A stretch of 25,385 nt of DNA from a virus (IMGVR_UViG_3300037847_000966:1-25385), one strand, 5' to 3'; shown: positions 1-6,250, counted from the first letter of the stretch. Numbers and translations: made by a program. The notes: generated from the letters alone by a model not told the origin.

Positions 1-71
1 AAATGAACGACGATTTAGTAGCAACTGCGCCTATAAATATGATTAATGAAGGATTTTTAAAACCAAGATAA
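1..71 (+). CDS. C-terminal end of an upstream late gene (partial)
   Basis: The frame is open from the left edge to a TAA at 69-71 and encodes a tail of about 23 residues ending in GFLKPR. An ATG at 3-5 is in frame, but 22 residues alone would be an odd free-standing gene, so I read this as the end of a larger protein cut by the window edge. It stops one base before the ATG of the connector-like gene at 73, so the two are probably cotranscribed. The function cannot be told from this fragment; by position it would be a virion-structure gene. Confidence 0.5.
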   Translation, partial: MNDDLVATAPINMINEGFLKPR

Positions 72-72
72 T

Positions 73-651
73 ATGGCATACGTTTTATTTATATCAGAAC
101 AAAAATTAAAAGATAGTACGGCAATAAACCTTAATGTCGATACAAGTTTATTACTACCGTATGTACGTCAGGCGCAAAAACTTTATGTAGAGCCAAAACT
201 TGGTACGCAGCTTTTTGATAAGTTAAAAACACTTATAACTAATGGCACAATAGGTAACGTAGGTAACGAAGCATACAAAACCTTGTTAGACGATTATATA
301 GGAGATATGTTGCCAAACTGGGCTTTTTATCACGCTATTCCGTTTTTGAGATTTAAAATCGAAAACGGTAATATTTTTTCTAAGACATCTGAAACTGGTA
401 CGGCTTTAAGCACATCTGAAGCTCAACACCTCAGAGAGGAAATTAGAAATACGTCTGAATATTATACCGAACGTATGATTAAATATATAAAAGATAATAC
501 ATCTAGTTTTCCAGAATACAATACAAATACTGGGTCAGACGTTAATCCAGACCCTAACGCTTATTACGCTGGTATGAATTTAGAGCGACCTAGAAGACAA
601 GGTAATAAATTAACTTTAAGAGATTTTTTAAATTCAAGTGATTATCTATAA
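73..651 (+). CDS. Head-tail connector-like protein (DUF6712-like)
   Basis: This 192-residue protein starts with a helical domain: the first 60 residues hold the segment LLLPYVRQAQKLYVEPKLG followed by a helix-rich stretch with DDYIGDMLPNWAFYHAIPF. This resembles the DUF6712 proteins of Bacteroidetes phages, which look like gp6/gp15-type adaptors that sit under the portal and join head to tail. The C-terminal 45 residues are polar and Asn/Pro-rich, as expected of an extended arm. The stop overlaps the next ATG (TAATG at 649-653), which suggests translational coupling. Length and predicted fold fit a connector; the family call is from memory of the pattern and not from a profile search. A tail completion protein would be the alternative. 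Confidence 0.6.
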   Translation: MAYVLFISEQKLKDSTAINLNVDTSLLLPYVRQAQKLYVEPKLGTQLFDKLKTLITNGTIGNVGNEAYKTLLDDYIGDMLPNWAFYHAIPFLRFKIENGNIFSKTSETGTALSTSEAQHLREEIRNTSEYYTERMIKYIKDNTSSFPEYNTNTGSDVNPDPNAYYAGMNLERPRRQGNKLTLRDFLNSSDYL

Positions 652-770
652 TGAAAAAATATTATAAAACAAAAACAATAAACATAACAAAGCTAAAATC
701 CTACTTGGACAAGCTAAAAACAAAAAAAGATGAACGACCTAAGAGACACGATACAAGTAGGAATAGCTAA
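651..770 (+). CDS. Small basic protein, unknown
   Basis: A 39-codon ORF starts at the ATG inside the TAATG junction at the end of the connector gene and runs to TAA at 768-770. The product is Lys/Arg/Thr-rich (it begins MKKYYKTKTINITKLKSYL) with no membrane segment or cysteine. Its last 41 bases overlap the next small ORF, which starts at 730 in another frame. The exact stop/start coupling is the main argument that it is translated; I do not recognise a family. It could be a coupling peptide that only delivers ribosomes to the holin-like gene. Confidence 0.4.
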   Translation: MKKYYKTKTINITKLKSYLDKLKTKKDERPKRHDTSRNS

Positions 771-885
771 CGGAAGCGCTATTAGTTTTAGTATTACAGA
801 TTGCAACGAAATTTTAACGCTTGTTTCTCTAATACTAGCAATAGCTTTTACTATATATAAATTTATAAAATTTGACAGAAATTAA
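730..885 (+). CDS. Holin-like one-TM small membrane protein
   Basis: This 51-residue protein has a polar N-terminus (MNDLRDTIQVGIANGSAIS) and a single hydrophobic helix at about residues 28-45 (ILTLVSLILAIAFTIYKF), followed by a short basic tail, KFDRN. Size, one central membrane span, charged C-terminus and a position immediately before a cell-wall-type lysis protein fit a small phage holin, which would make holes in the inner membrane at lysis. The gene overlaps the next (TTG start at 872) by 14 bases, so the two are probably translated together. It starts inside the previous small ORF. No homologue was checked, and an antiholin or pinholin role is equally possible. Confidence 0.55.
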   Translation: MNDLRDTIQVGIANGSAISFSITDCNEILTLVSLILAIAFTIYKFIKFDRN

Positions 886-1390
886 AAAATGGCTCGTAAA
901 GCTACTACAAACACTTATAAATCTTCTAGAAAAAAAAGAAAAGGAAGACATAGTAAACAAGACAGAAATACCTATCGTGGACAAGGGCGTTAATTTACTT
1001 ATAATTAGAGATACATTTACAGATAAATCTACTTTAGGTAAATTATACGTTAACGGCGAAATGTTTTGTGATACTTTAGAATTGCCTTATAGAGACAATC
1101 AAAGAAGTATATCAAGCATACCTGCTGGAGAATACAAAGTAAATTTAAGACCAGCAAGACAAAGCGCAACTAGAGACTATTTACACATGATAGTCGAAGA
1201 AGTACCAAACCGCTCATATATATTATTTCATAGAGGCAACAAGCCCTCACATACTAGAGGTTGTATTCTAGTAGGACAAACTCGCCAACAGGACTTTGTT
1301 GGTAACTCAACTTTAGCTATGGATTTGTTAATGAAAGAAGTAATAAATTTAGGCGGCGAAAACATTAAATTAATAATCAAAAATAGATAA
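872..1390 (+). CDS. DUF5675 family protein, probable lysis/cell-wall enzyme
   Basis: This 172-residue protein has a DUF5675-like domain at about residues 40-170: a beta-rich start (LLIIRDTFTDKSTLGKLYVN, CDTLELPYRD), the turn IPAGEYKV, then H120-RGN-123 and S126-HTRGC131-I. The His and the later GC resemble the HG...SHGC layout of L,D-transpeptidases, so a cysteine-dependent peptidoglycan activity is my inference. Residues 1-40 form an extra amphipathic leader (KKWLVKLLQTLINLLEKK). The start is TTG at 872: an in-frame TAA lies at 866-868 and the first in-frame ATG, at 1061, would cut off the domain start. It lies between two small membrane proteins, as lysis genes do. The leader region also encodes a second ORF in another frame (889-993). 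Confidence 0.7.
   Translation: MTEIKKWLVKLLQTLINLLEKKEKEDIVNKTEIPIVDKGVNLLIIRDTFTDKSTLGKLYVNGEMFCDTLELPYRDNQRSISSIPAGEYKVNLRPARQSATRDYLHMIVEEVPNRSYILFHRGNKPSHTRGCILVGQTRQQDFVGNSTLAMDLLMKEVINLGGENIKLIIKNR
889..993 (+). CDS. Overlapping 34-aa basic ORF ending in RGQGR
   Basis: Nested in the leader region of the DUF5675 gene, in the +2 frame relative to it, is an ATG ORF of 34 codons. The product is strongly basic: it starts MARKATTNTYKSSRKKRKG and ends NTYRGQGR. Small Lys/Arg/Ser-rich proteins with MARK-like starts and a terminal GQGR are, as I recall, common in Bacteroidetes and marine phages, and this one reads as a member and not as random frame noise. If both frames are used, about 105 bases are dual coding. 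It begins 4 bases after the stop of the holin-like gene at 885, so it has the better coupled ATG. Its role is unknown; nucleic-acid binding is a guess from charge. Confidence 0.5.
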   Translation: MARKATTNTYKSSRKKRKGRHSKQDRNTYRGQGR

Positions 1391-1392
1391 CT

Positions 1393-1536
1393 ATGGAATG
1401 GAAAGAAATTTTATTAGCAATTTTAGCAATCGCTGAAATTATCGTAAGGTTAACGCCAACAGAAAAAGACAACTCAATATTAAATAAAATTATGTGGGTT
1501 GTAAACAAATTAATCCCTAACAAGATTAAAAAGTAA
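1393..1536 (+). CDS. Small membrane protein, lysis-cassette associated
   Basis: This 47-residue product has an N-terminal hydrophobic helix at about residues 4-19 (KEILLAILAIAEIIVRL), then the polar stretch TPTEKDNS and a second amphipathic helix ending NKIKK. It starts 3 bases after the DUF5675 stop and ends in a TAATG overlap with the phosphoesterase gene. The position, together with one clear membrane helix and a basic tail, suggests a second holin, antiholin or small spanin-like helper of lysis. There is no lipobox, so a lipoprotein spanin is unlikely. I have seen similar TPTEKDNS-type mini-proteins in flavobacterial phages but cannot name a family. Confidence 0.55.
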   Translation: MEWKEILLAILAIAEIIVRLTPTEKDNSILNKIMWVVNKLIPNKIKK

Positions 1537-2219
1537 TGAAAAAAATAAATAGACTTATCGTTGGAGATGTTCATTTGCCTTATACGCATAAAAAATATCT
1601 TTGCTTCGTTAAGTCTATTTATGACAAATATTCTTGTAACGCCGTTTCTTTTACTGGAGATTTAATTGACTCTCATTTTGCGTCATTTCATCATACGTCT
1701 ACTGAGACAGATGGTAAGTATGAATTATCTATGAGTATTGAAAAGGTAAAAGAATGGTACAAGGTATTTAATAATGACACCGTACCGCACGGTATAACGG
1801 TAACTTTAGGAAATCACGATTTGATTATAGCTAGAAAAGCTGAAGACTCTGGAATTGATAAGCGTTGGGTAAGAAATTTAAACGAAGTACTTGGTTGCCC
1901 AGACTGGATATTTGAAGAACAATTTGTACACGATAACGTCTTATATACACACGGTACTGGCTGCTCTGGTAAAGGTATTATGAAAAGAGTTCAAAACTGG
2001 GGGTCATCTATGATACAGGGTCATATACACACACAAGCTTTTATTGATTATACGGCATCTTTAACTGATTTAAAATTTGGTATGCAAGTACCAAACGGTA
2101 TAGATTATAAGTCTTTTGCATACGGCTACGCAAAATTTCACACCGCTAAACCTATACTTGGGTGCGCCGTTATTTTAGATAATGGTCGCCTACCTATATT
2201 AGAATTAATGCCTTTATAG
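1536..2219 (+). CDS. Calcineurin-like metallophosphoesterase
   Basis: This 227-residue protein carries the ordered metal-binding motifs of the metallophosphoesterase superfamily: GDVH (10-13), GDLID (41-45), GNHD (92-95), a histidine in the THGTG segment near residue 140, and GHIHT near residue 161. Together these bind two metal ions and cleave a phosphomono- or diester bond. The substrate cannot be read from the motifs; phage members have been linked to nucleic-acid ends, nucleotides and protein phosphates. It starts at the TAATG after the small membrane protein and is the last gene before the promoter-bearing gap at 2220-2340, so it belongs to the late transcript. No signal peptide is seen, so it should act in the cytoplasm. 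Confidence 0.88.
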   Translation: MKKINRLIVGDVHLPYTHKKYLCFVKSIYDKYSCNAVSFTGDLIDSHFASFHHTSTETDGKYELSMSIEKVKEWYKVFNNDTVPHGITVTLGNHDLIIARKAEDSGIDKRWVRNLNEVLGCPDWIFEEQFVHDNVLYTHGTGCSGKGIMKRVQNWGSSMIQGHIHTQAFIDYTASLTDLKFGMQVPNGIDYKSFAYGYAKFHTAKPILGCAVILDNGRLPILELMPL

Positions 2220-2283
2220 TTCTAATTTTTACATAAACTCTTATCTAGTATTTATTTAATTATTAACATTTTTTGTTGATATA

Positions 2284-2315
2284 TTTGTTTATATCATTTA
2301 TTTTGTTTACTTTTG
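2284..2315 (+). promoter_or_regulatory. Bacteroidetes-type promoter for the early operon
   Basis: In the 121-base gap between the phosphoesterase and the next gene, TTTG at 2284-2287 and TACTTTTG at 2308-2315 match the Bacteroidetes primary-sigma consensus (-33 TTTG, -7 TAnnTTTG) with a 20-base spacer. Transcription would begin around 2320, leaving a leader of about 20 bases before the ATG at 2341. A second TAnnTTTG match (TATATTTG, 2280-2287) overlaps the -33 box but has no TTTG at the right distance upstream. This is the best host-type promoter in the window and fits the start of an early operon. Confidence 0.75.
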
Positions 2316-2340
2316 TATCATATTAACTAAAGCATTAAAT

Positions 2341-2592
2341 ATGAAATACGATTACAAAATGTTAGAGGCAACAAATAAAGACGAAGCTATTGTCTCTATA
2401 TTAGACGCAGTAAAGCATAACGCAGTATGGTTAAACAAATGCCAAAGCTATGTAGCTAGAACTACAATAGGCTTAAAGACTGAATTAAAACAAAAATTTT
2501 TAGATTTATTACCTGAACAAGATGTTATTGATTTGTTTGTAGAACTGAAAACCGAATACTATAACTTTTTAGACAATACAAGATGGGCTTAA
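2341..2592 (+). CDS. Hypothetical protein, first gene of the early operon
   Basis: This 83-residue, mostly helical soluble protein has no cysteine cluster or membrane segment; it contains KCQSYVARTTIGLKTELKQK and ends in NFLDNTRWA. It is the first gene after the promoter at 2284-2315, the usual place for an early host-takeover or regulatory protein, but nothing in the sequence assigns a function. Its 3' end overlaps the next gene by 10 bases. I do not recognise the family. Confidence 0.75.
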   Translation: MKYDYKMLEATNKDEAIVSILDAVKHNAVWLNKCQSYVARTTIGLKTELKQKFLDLLPEQDVIDLFVELKTEYYNFLDNTRWA

Positions 2593-2930
2593 TATGTAAA
2601 GAATTTCACTTCTATAATAACGGAGTATATAAAACTATAAGTAAATTAGCTCCAGAGGGTTGGTTTACAGATATTGAAAAGGTCGAGCCTAGTATAAGAA
2701 TATTTGGTACACCAGAGCAAGTAGAACAAGCTTATCAAGATTATGTTAAAATGACTGGTCTTAACCTAAATGAAACATACGACTTTAAAGTTGAGCCTAA
2801 AGGTTCTTGGTGGCATAATATTTACGGTAAAGACGCTGATAGTATAAATAAAAAGACTCAAGATAAACTTGATAAATATGAAAAACTATATAATAAACAA
2901 AATAAAAAAGCACTAATAACTACAATATGA
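2583..2930 (+). CDS. Hypothetical early protein
   Basis: This 115-residue protein is rich in aromatic residues in the first two thirds (FHFYNNGVYK, EGWFTDIEKV, GSWWHNIYG), with a Lys/Asn-rich charged tail (DKYEKLYNKQNKKAL). It starts inside the end of the previous gene and its stop overlaps the next ATG (ATGA at 2927-2930), so it is translationally linked on both sides. The segment FGTPEQVEQAYQDYVK could be a small helical unit. Function unknown. Confidence 0.75.
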   Translation: MGLICKEFHFYNNGVYKTISKLAPEGWFTDIEKVEPSIRIFGTPEQVEQAYQDYVKMTGLNLNETYDFKVEPKGSWWHNIYGKDADSINKKTQDKLDKYEKLYNKQNKKALITTI

Positions 2931-3313
2931 CAACTGAAAAAATAAAAGACGCTTATAATAAATACGGACTAACTAGGGACGACGTATACAAACATCAACA
3001 CTATATAATTATAACTCGTAGCGGTATTGAAAAAATACAAGCTATTGAAAATATAAAAATTGACTACGAAATAGTAAAATGCGAAAAAGACTTTTGTGTA
3101 ATAAAAGCAATTGCTATAAAAGGTAAAGAGATTATACAAACTTTTGGCTCTGCTTTAAAAGGTAATGGTTTTAAAGATGGTAATACTATGTCTTGGTATG
3201 TAGTCGAAATGGCTGAAAAAAGAGCTATGTCAAGAGCGGTGCTTAAAATGACTGGTTTATATGAGTTAGGAGTATTTGGCGAAGACGAAAGCGAAGAATT
3301 TAAACGTAAATAA
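2927..3313 (+). CDS. Putative Rad52/ERF-like single-strand annealing protein
   Basis: This 128-residue protein has a beta-rich core (IDYEIVKCEKDFCVIKAIAI, EIIQTFGSAL) followed by a helix with MAEKRAMSRAVLKMTGLYE. A strand-strand-helix layout with an A-E-x-R-A-x-x-R-A helix followed by a small hydrophobic end is typical of the Rad52-like phage annealing proteins (ERF, Sak), where it lines the ssDNA groove. It sits next to an OB-fold ssDNA-binding gene and upstream of NinG and NinB, which fits a phage recombination set. It is shorter than classical ERF (about 200 residues) and has no C-terminal tail. The family call is an inference from the motif and context. Confidence 0.5.
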   Translation: MTTEKIKDAYNKYGLTRDDVYKHQHYIIITRSGIEKIQAIENIKIDYEIVKCEKDFCVIKAIAIKGKEIIQTFGSALKGNGFKDGNTMSWYVVEMAEKRAMSRAVLKMTGLYELGVFGEDESEEFKRK

Positions 3314-3327
3314 TTAAATAAATAAAA

Positions 3328-3519
3328 ATGGAAACAAAAGAAGTTGTAAATGAATTAGAAAATATTATTGAAAAAATTAGAGAAAGGACTAGATATAATG
3401 ATTGGGCTTCTAGTTCGTTTTTGTGGGAACGAGTAGATGAAATGAAAAAAGTAATTAATCAATTAAATAATAAATATGAAAAAATACAAAGTAAAAGATT
3501 TATCAAAACTAGCAACTAA
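3328..3519 (+). CDS. Small helical protein, unknown
   Basis: This 63-residue charged protein is likely one long helical hairpin or coiled coil (EVVNELENIIEKIRERTRY, VDEMKKVINQLNNKYEKI). It has a good A-rich leader (AAATAAAAATG). The last 44 bases overlap the next gene in another frame, a longer overlap than elsewhere here. No function is evident; a small dimerising helper of the recombination or replication proteins is possible but not shown. Confidence 0.6.
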   Translation: METKEVVNELENIIEKIRERTRYNDWASSSFLWERVDEMKKVINQLNNKYEKIQSKRFIKTSN

Positions 3520-3685
3520 ACAAAAAATGCATGAGTTAAAAGATTATGTAATCCTTATTAAAAAATGGGAAAAAAACGGAGTTGTAAGATGTAAAGTTGA
3601 AAGTCCTAATGGCTATGAATATATAGTATACGCTGACAACTTAGAAGAAATTAAAACAAAGTCTAACAAAAAATCAAAGAAATAA
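3476..3685 (+). CDS. Small basic protein, unknown
   Basis: This 69-residue Lys-rich protein has a possible small beta sheet (YVILIKKWEKNGVVRCKVES, GYEYIVYADNLEEI) and a very basic tail, KTKSNKKSKK. The ATG lies inside the preceding gene, and its stop forms a TAATG junction with the ssDNA-binding gene at 3685, so it is embedded in the same translated block. The charge suggests nucleic-acid contact, but I know no family for it. Confidence 0.6.
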   Translation: MKKYKVKDLSKLATKQKMHELKDYVILIKKWEKNGVVRCKVESPNGYEYIVYADNLEEIKTKSNKKSKK

Positions 3686-4011
3686 TGCAAATAGAAGGAA
3701 AATTAATTAAGATACTTGAAGCTGAAAGCGGTACTAGTAAAAACGGTAAAGCGTGGATTAAGCAGTCTTGTATAGTACAAACAGATAGCGAATATAATAA
3801 TCAAGTATGCATATCTGCTTTTGGCGAAGATAAAGTAGAAAATTTAAATAAATTAAAAGAAGGTCAAGATGTACAAATTTGGTGCAACGTATACTCAAGA
3901 GAATACAATGGTAAATATTATAATCAAATTGACGGTTGGAGGTTTTCTAAAAGCGGCTCAGATTTTAAACCTCAAGATATGATTACTTCTGATAACGATA
4001 TGCCTTTTTAA
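3685..4011 (+). CDS. DUF3127-type OB-fold ssDNA-binding protein
   Basis: This 108-residue protein matches the DUF3127 pattern seen in Bacteroidetes: a GKLIKILEAESGTSKNGKAW start, a core of beta strands, the SREYNGKYYNQIDGWRF segment, and the acidic terminus DNDMPF. DUF3127 proteins have an OB fold like SSB, and the acidic end ending in Phe is the feature by which SSB recruits partner proteins. It would coat ssDNA during phage replication and annealing. It lies between the Rad52-like protein and the two replication-initiation genes. Coupled starts (TAATG at its 5' end, one base gap at its 3' end) put it in the same operon. Confidence 0.8.
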   Translation: MQIEGKLIKILEAESGTSKNGKAWIKQSCIVQTDSEYNNQVCISAFGEDKVENLNKLKEGQDVQIWCNVYSREYNGKYYNQIDGWRFSKSGSDFKPQDMITSDNDMPF

Positions 4012-4012
4012 A

Positions 4013-4528
4013 ATGACAAGTAAATATAATTTTAGAGCTATTTGTGATTTAACAGAAAATGTTTTAAATCTTGAGAAAGGTCAATTAAAACATAAAAGCA
4101 GAAAAAGACCATTACAAATAGCTAGGCAAGTTGCAGCTATGATAGCAAGAAACGAAGAAGACATACATCAAAAAATAATAGGCTCGATTTTAAATAGAGA
4201 TAGGTCGTTAATTTATTATTATGAACATAAACACGAGGGTAACTATAAGTATTGTTCTTTATATAGAGACGCTTATAATAAAGTTTATAAAGCATATAAA
4301 GACATAGAAGGCTCAAAAGATGTTTTTATAAAAGGTAGTCATATAAAAAACTATTTATTAAAAAAAGGTATTAAAGAAGCTCCGTTAAATTTAGATGATG
4401 TTATTATAGCAGTTTATAGTGGCGAAGCATCTACATTAATAAAAGTTACTTATTTAGATTTTGCAAATCAATTAGAAAATATTAAGTTAGCACTAAAAAA
4501 TTATCATTATAAAATAGAAATAATGTAA
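4013..4528 (+). CDS. Orphan DnaA domain-IV-like DNA-binding protein
   Basis: Residues 27-75 of this 171-residue protein read like the C-terminal DNA-binding domain of DnaA: SRKRPLQIARQVAAMIAR (29-46) corresponds to the basic loop and helix before the helix-turn-helix, and IGSILNRDRSLIYYYEHKH (56-74) to the recognition helix that reads the DnaA box. No AAA+ ATPase domain (no Walker motif) is present, so this is a stand-alone DNA binder. The remaining 95 residues are unassigned. It could mark the phage origin, recruit host DnaA or helicase, or compete with host DnaA. It is followed by a replisome-organiser gene through a TAATG overlap. The domain match is clear; the role is inference. Confidence 0.72.
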   Translation: MTSKYNFRAICDLTENVLNLEKGQLKHKSRKRPLQIARQVAAMIARNEEDIHQKIIGSILNRDRSLIYYYEHKHEGNYKYCSLYRDAYNKVYKAYKDIEGSKDVFIKGSHIKNYLLKKGIKEAPLNLDDVIIAVYSGEASTLIKVTYLDFANQLENIKLALKNYHYKIEIM

Positions 4529-5145
4529 TGAATAAACCTAACTATTACGCAATACTTCCGTCAACAATAAGATATGACGAAAATCTTAAACCAAATGTTA
4601 AGTTGTTATATGCAGAAATTACTGCTTTATGTAATATGAACGGAGAATGTTTTGCTAGTAATAGATATTTTGCAGAGCTTTATGGTAAAAGTAAAGGAAC
4701 AATTTCTGGTTGGGTTAGTGATTTAGTAAAAGCTGGTTACGTTAAAATTGAATATACTTATAAAAAGGGTAGCCGACAAATCGAACATAGGTATATTAAA
4801 ATTATCGCAGGGGCTATACCAGAAAAATTGAATGACCTATACGATAAAAGTTTAAAGAGTAATAATACAAGTATTAATAATAAACTTACAGTTAGTAATA
4901 AAAAGCGCTTTAAAAAACCAACTTTAGAAGAAGTTAATCTTTATTGTAAAGAACGTAATAATAATGTTAGCGCAGAAACTTTTATAAATTTTTATGAATC
5001 TAAAGACTGGTATGTAGGAAAAAATAAAATGAAGTCTTGGAAGGCTGCCGTAAGAAACTGGGAGTCTCGAGATAAAAGTAAGCAAACTATGAGTAAAATT
5101 GATAAACAATTAAACCAATACTTAGACGGAAAAAAATATTTATGA
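4528..5145 (+). CDS. Winged-helix replication initiator / replisome organiser
   Basis: This 205-residue protein has an HTH_36-type winged helix at residues 5-90 (LPSTIRYDENLKPNVKLLYAE, then NRYFAELYGKSKGTISGWVS as the turn-helix, and VKIEYTYKKGSRQIEHRYI as the wing). After an Asn-rich linker comes a C-terminal module (RFKKPTLEEVNLYCKERN, FINFYESKDW, KMKSWKAAVRNWE) that recurs at the end of phage replication proteins of the DnaD/replisome-organiser type. Such proteins bind the phage origin and load the host helicase. No helicase, primase or polymerase gene is in the window, which fits this role. The TAATG overlap with the DnaA-like gene supports joint function. Confidence 0.72.
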   Translation: MNKPNYYAILPSTIRYDENLKPNVKLLYAEITALCNMNGECFASNRYFAELYGKSKGTISGWVSDLVKAGYVKIEYTYKKGSRQIEHRYIKIIAGAIPEKLNDLYDKSLKSNNTSINNKLTVSNKKRFKKPTLEEVNLYCKERNNNVSAETFINFYESKDWYVGKNKMKSWKAAVRNWESRDKSKQTMSKIDKQLNQYLDGKKYL

Positions 5146-5510
5146 AAACACTAAAACAAGAAGACTTAAAAGAATTAACAGAAAAAGTATACGAGCTTTT
5201 ACATAAAACTGCAATAGAGATAGGTCAAAACCCAGACGGTAAAACAATAGCAGCTTTAAGCAAAATATTTGCAAATGATTTACAAAAGGAAAACAGATTT
5301 AAAAATTTGACTTTTAATCAAATAGTAGATGCCTTTAGTTTAGGGGTTAGATTTGGTAAAGACGAACCATTTTTAAATATAAGAACTTTTTATAAGTGGA
5401 CTTACGAACACAAAAAAACAATAGACAATGCTTATTATCAAGTACATACTTTGGGTCAGTCAAAAGAAAAAACACTTTATTATCAAGAACCAATAAAATT
5501 AATTAAATGA
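5142..5510 (+). CDS. Hypothetical replication-region protein
   Basis: This 122-residue, mostly alpha-helical protein contains IEIGQNPDGKTIAALSKIFA and a segment FLNIRTFYKWTYEHKKTIDN. It overlaps the end of the replisome organiser by 4 bases (ATGA) and its own stop overlaps the next ATG in the same way. Small helical genes in this place often encode helicase-loader partners, but there is no Walker motif or known signature here, so the role stays open. Confidence 0.7.
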   Translation: MKTLKQEDLKELTEKVYELLHKTAIEIGQNPDGKTIAALSKIFANDLQKENRFKNLTFNQIVDAFSLGVRFGKDEPFLNIRTFYKWTYEHKKTIDNAYYQVHTLGQSKEKTLYYQEPIKLIK

Positions 5511-5839
5511 AAAAACTAATAACTAAAATTAAAAAATTAATAACTAAAATGAGAAAAATAATTATAAAAAAAGACGAAGTAAAAACTCAATCAGACGCAA
5601 TACTCTGGCATCTAAAAACTTACGGAGCTATAACAAGTTACGAAGCAATTAGAGAATACGGAGCTACAAGACTATCTGCAATTATTTTTAATCATAGAAA
5701 AGATGGATATATTATAGATAGCGTACCTTTAACAAAAAAAACTAGATTTGGTCGAAACACAACAATATCAAAATACGTTTATGTTAAACCAATTACTTTA
5801 AATGAACAACTAGGAATGTTTTGTGAAATCGATAAGTAA
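5507..5839 (+). CDS. HTH_39-type helix-turn-helix protein with repeated basic N-terminus
   Basis: Residues 27-95 of this 110-residue protein match the small phage HTH family often labelled HTH_39: SDAILWHLKTYGAITSYEA, REYGATRLSAIIFNHRKDGY, then a wing ISKYVYV. It should bind DNA. Residues 1-24 consist of near-repeats (KKLITKIKKLITKMRKIIIKK) produced by a tandem DNA duplication at about 5508-5570. An alternative start at the ATG at 5549 would remove the first copies, but the ATGA overlap with the preceding stop favours 5507. The next gene starts 17 bases before its end. It may be a regulator or a recombination accessory factor. Confidence 0.65.
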   Translation: MKKLITKIKKLITKMRKIIIKKDEVKTQSDAILWHLKTYGAITSYEAIREYGATRLSAIIFNHRKDGYIIDSVPLTKKTRFGRNTTISKYVYVKPITLNEQLGMFCEIDK

Positions 5840-6227
5840 ATTAAAAAAAGAATTAGACAAATGGTTTAGTTTGTTTATAAGATTAAGAAATGCAACTGAG
5901 TACGGTCTAGCTCAATGTTTTACTTGCGGTAAAGTAGACCACTATAAAAAATTACAATGCGGACACTTTCAGAGCCGTAAACATATCAGCACAAGATTTG
6001 ACGAAAAAAATTGTCAAGTCCAATGCGTAGCTTGCAATATGTTCAGATTTGGCGAGCAGTATCGCTTTGGCTTAAATCTTGATAGTAAGTACGGAGACGG
6101 AACGGCTGAAGAATTAGAGGTCGTTTCGAGGTTTATTATAAAAATGAGTAAACCAGATTATGAAGAAAAAATAACTTATTACAAATCACTTGTTAAAAAC
6201 TTAAAAAAAGAGAAAGGAATAGAATAA
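5823..6227 (+). CDS. ninG: NinG/Rap-like recombination endonuclease
   Basis: This 134-residue protein has the NinG (lambda Rap) signature: C32-FTC-35, then C46-GHF with SRKHISTRFDEKN, then C64, C68-VAC-71 and the CN end of a zinc-bound HNH-like core. Lambda NinG is a structure-specific nuclease that cuts Holliday junctions and D-loops. The start is GTG at 5823; no in-frame ATG precedes the first motif. At 134 residues it is shorter than lambda NinG (about 200), having a smaller N-terminal part but all metal ligands. It pairs with the NinB-like gene at 8192 and the Rad52-like gene at 2927 to form a phage recombination set. Confidence 0.8.
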   Translation: MKSISKLKKELDKWFSLFIRLRNATEYGLAQCFTCGKVDHYKKLQCGHFQSRKHISTRFDEKNCQVQCVACNMFRFGEQYRFGLNLDSKYGDGTAEELEVVSRFIIKMSKPDYEEKITYYKSLVKNLKKEKGIE

Positions 6228-6250
6228 GTTATTTTGTATATAATTGTCGT

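Noticed and set aside
1377-1589. Minus-strand open frame with hydrophobic product
   Set aside because: It lies across the small membrane protein and the start of the phosphoesterase, both well supported on the + strand, and its hydrophobicity is what the complement of Lys/Asn-rich AT sequence gives.
6228-6250. TATATAAT in the gap before 6251 as a further copy of the late element
   Set aside because: It lacks the TCTATT part and there is no terminator before it or TTTG at the right distance; an AT-rich chance match is as likely.
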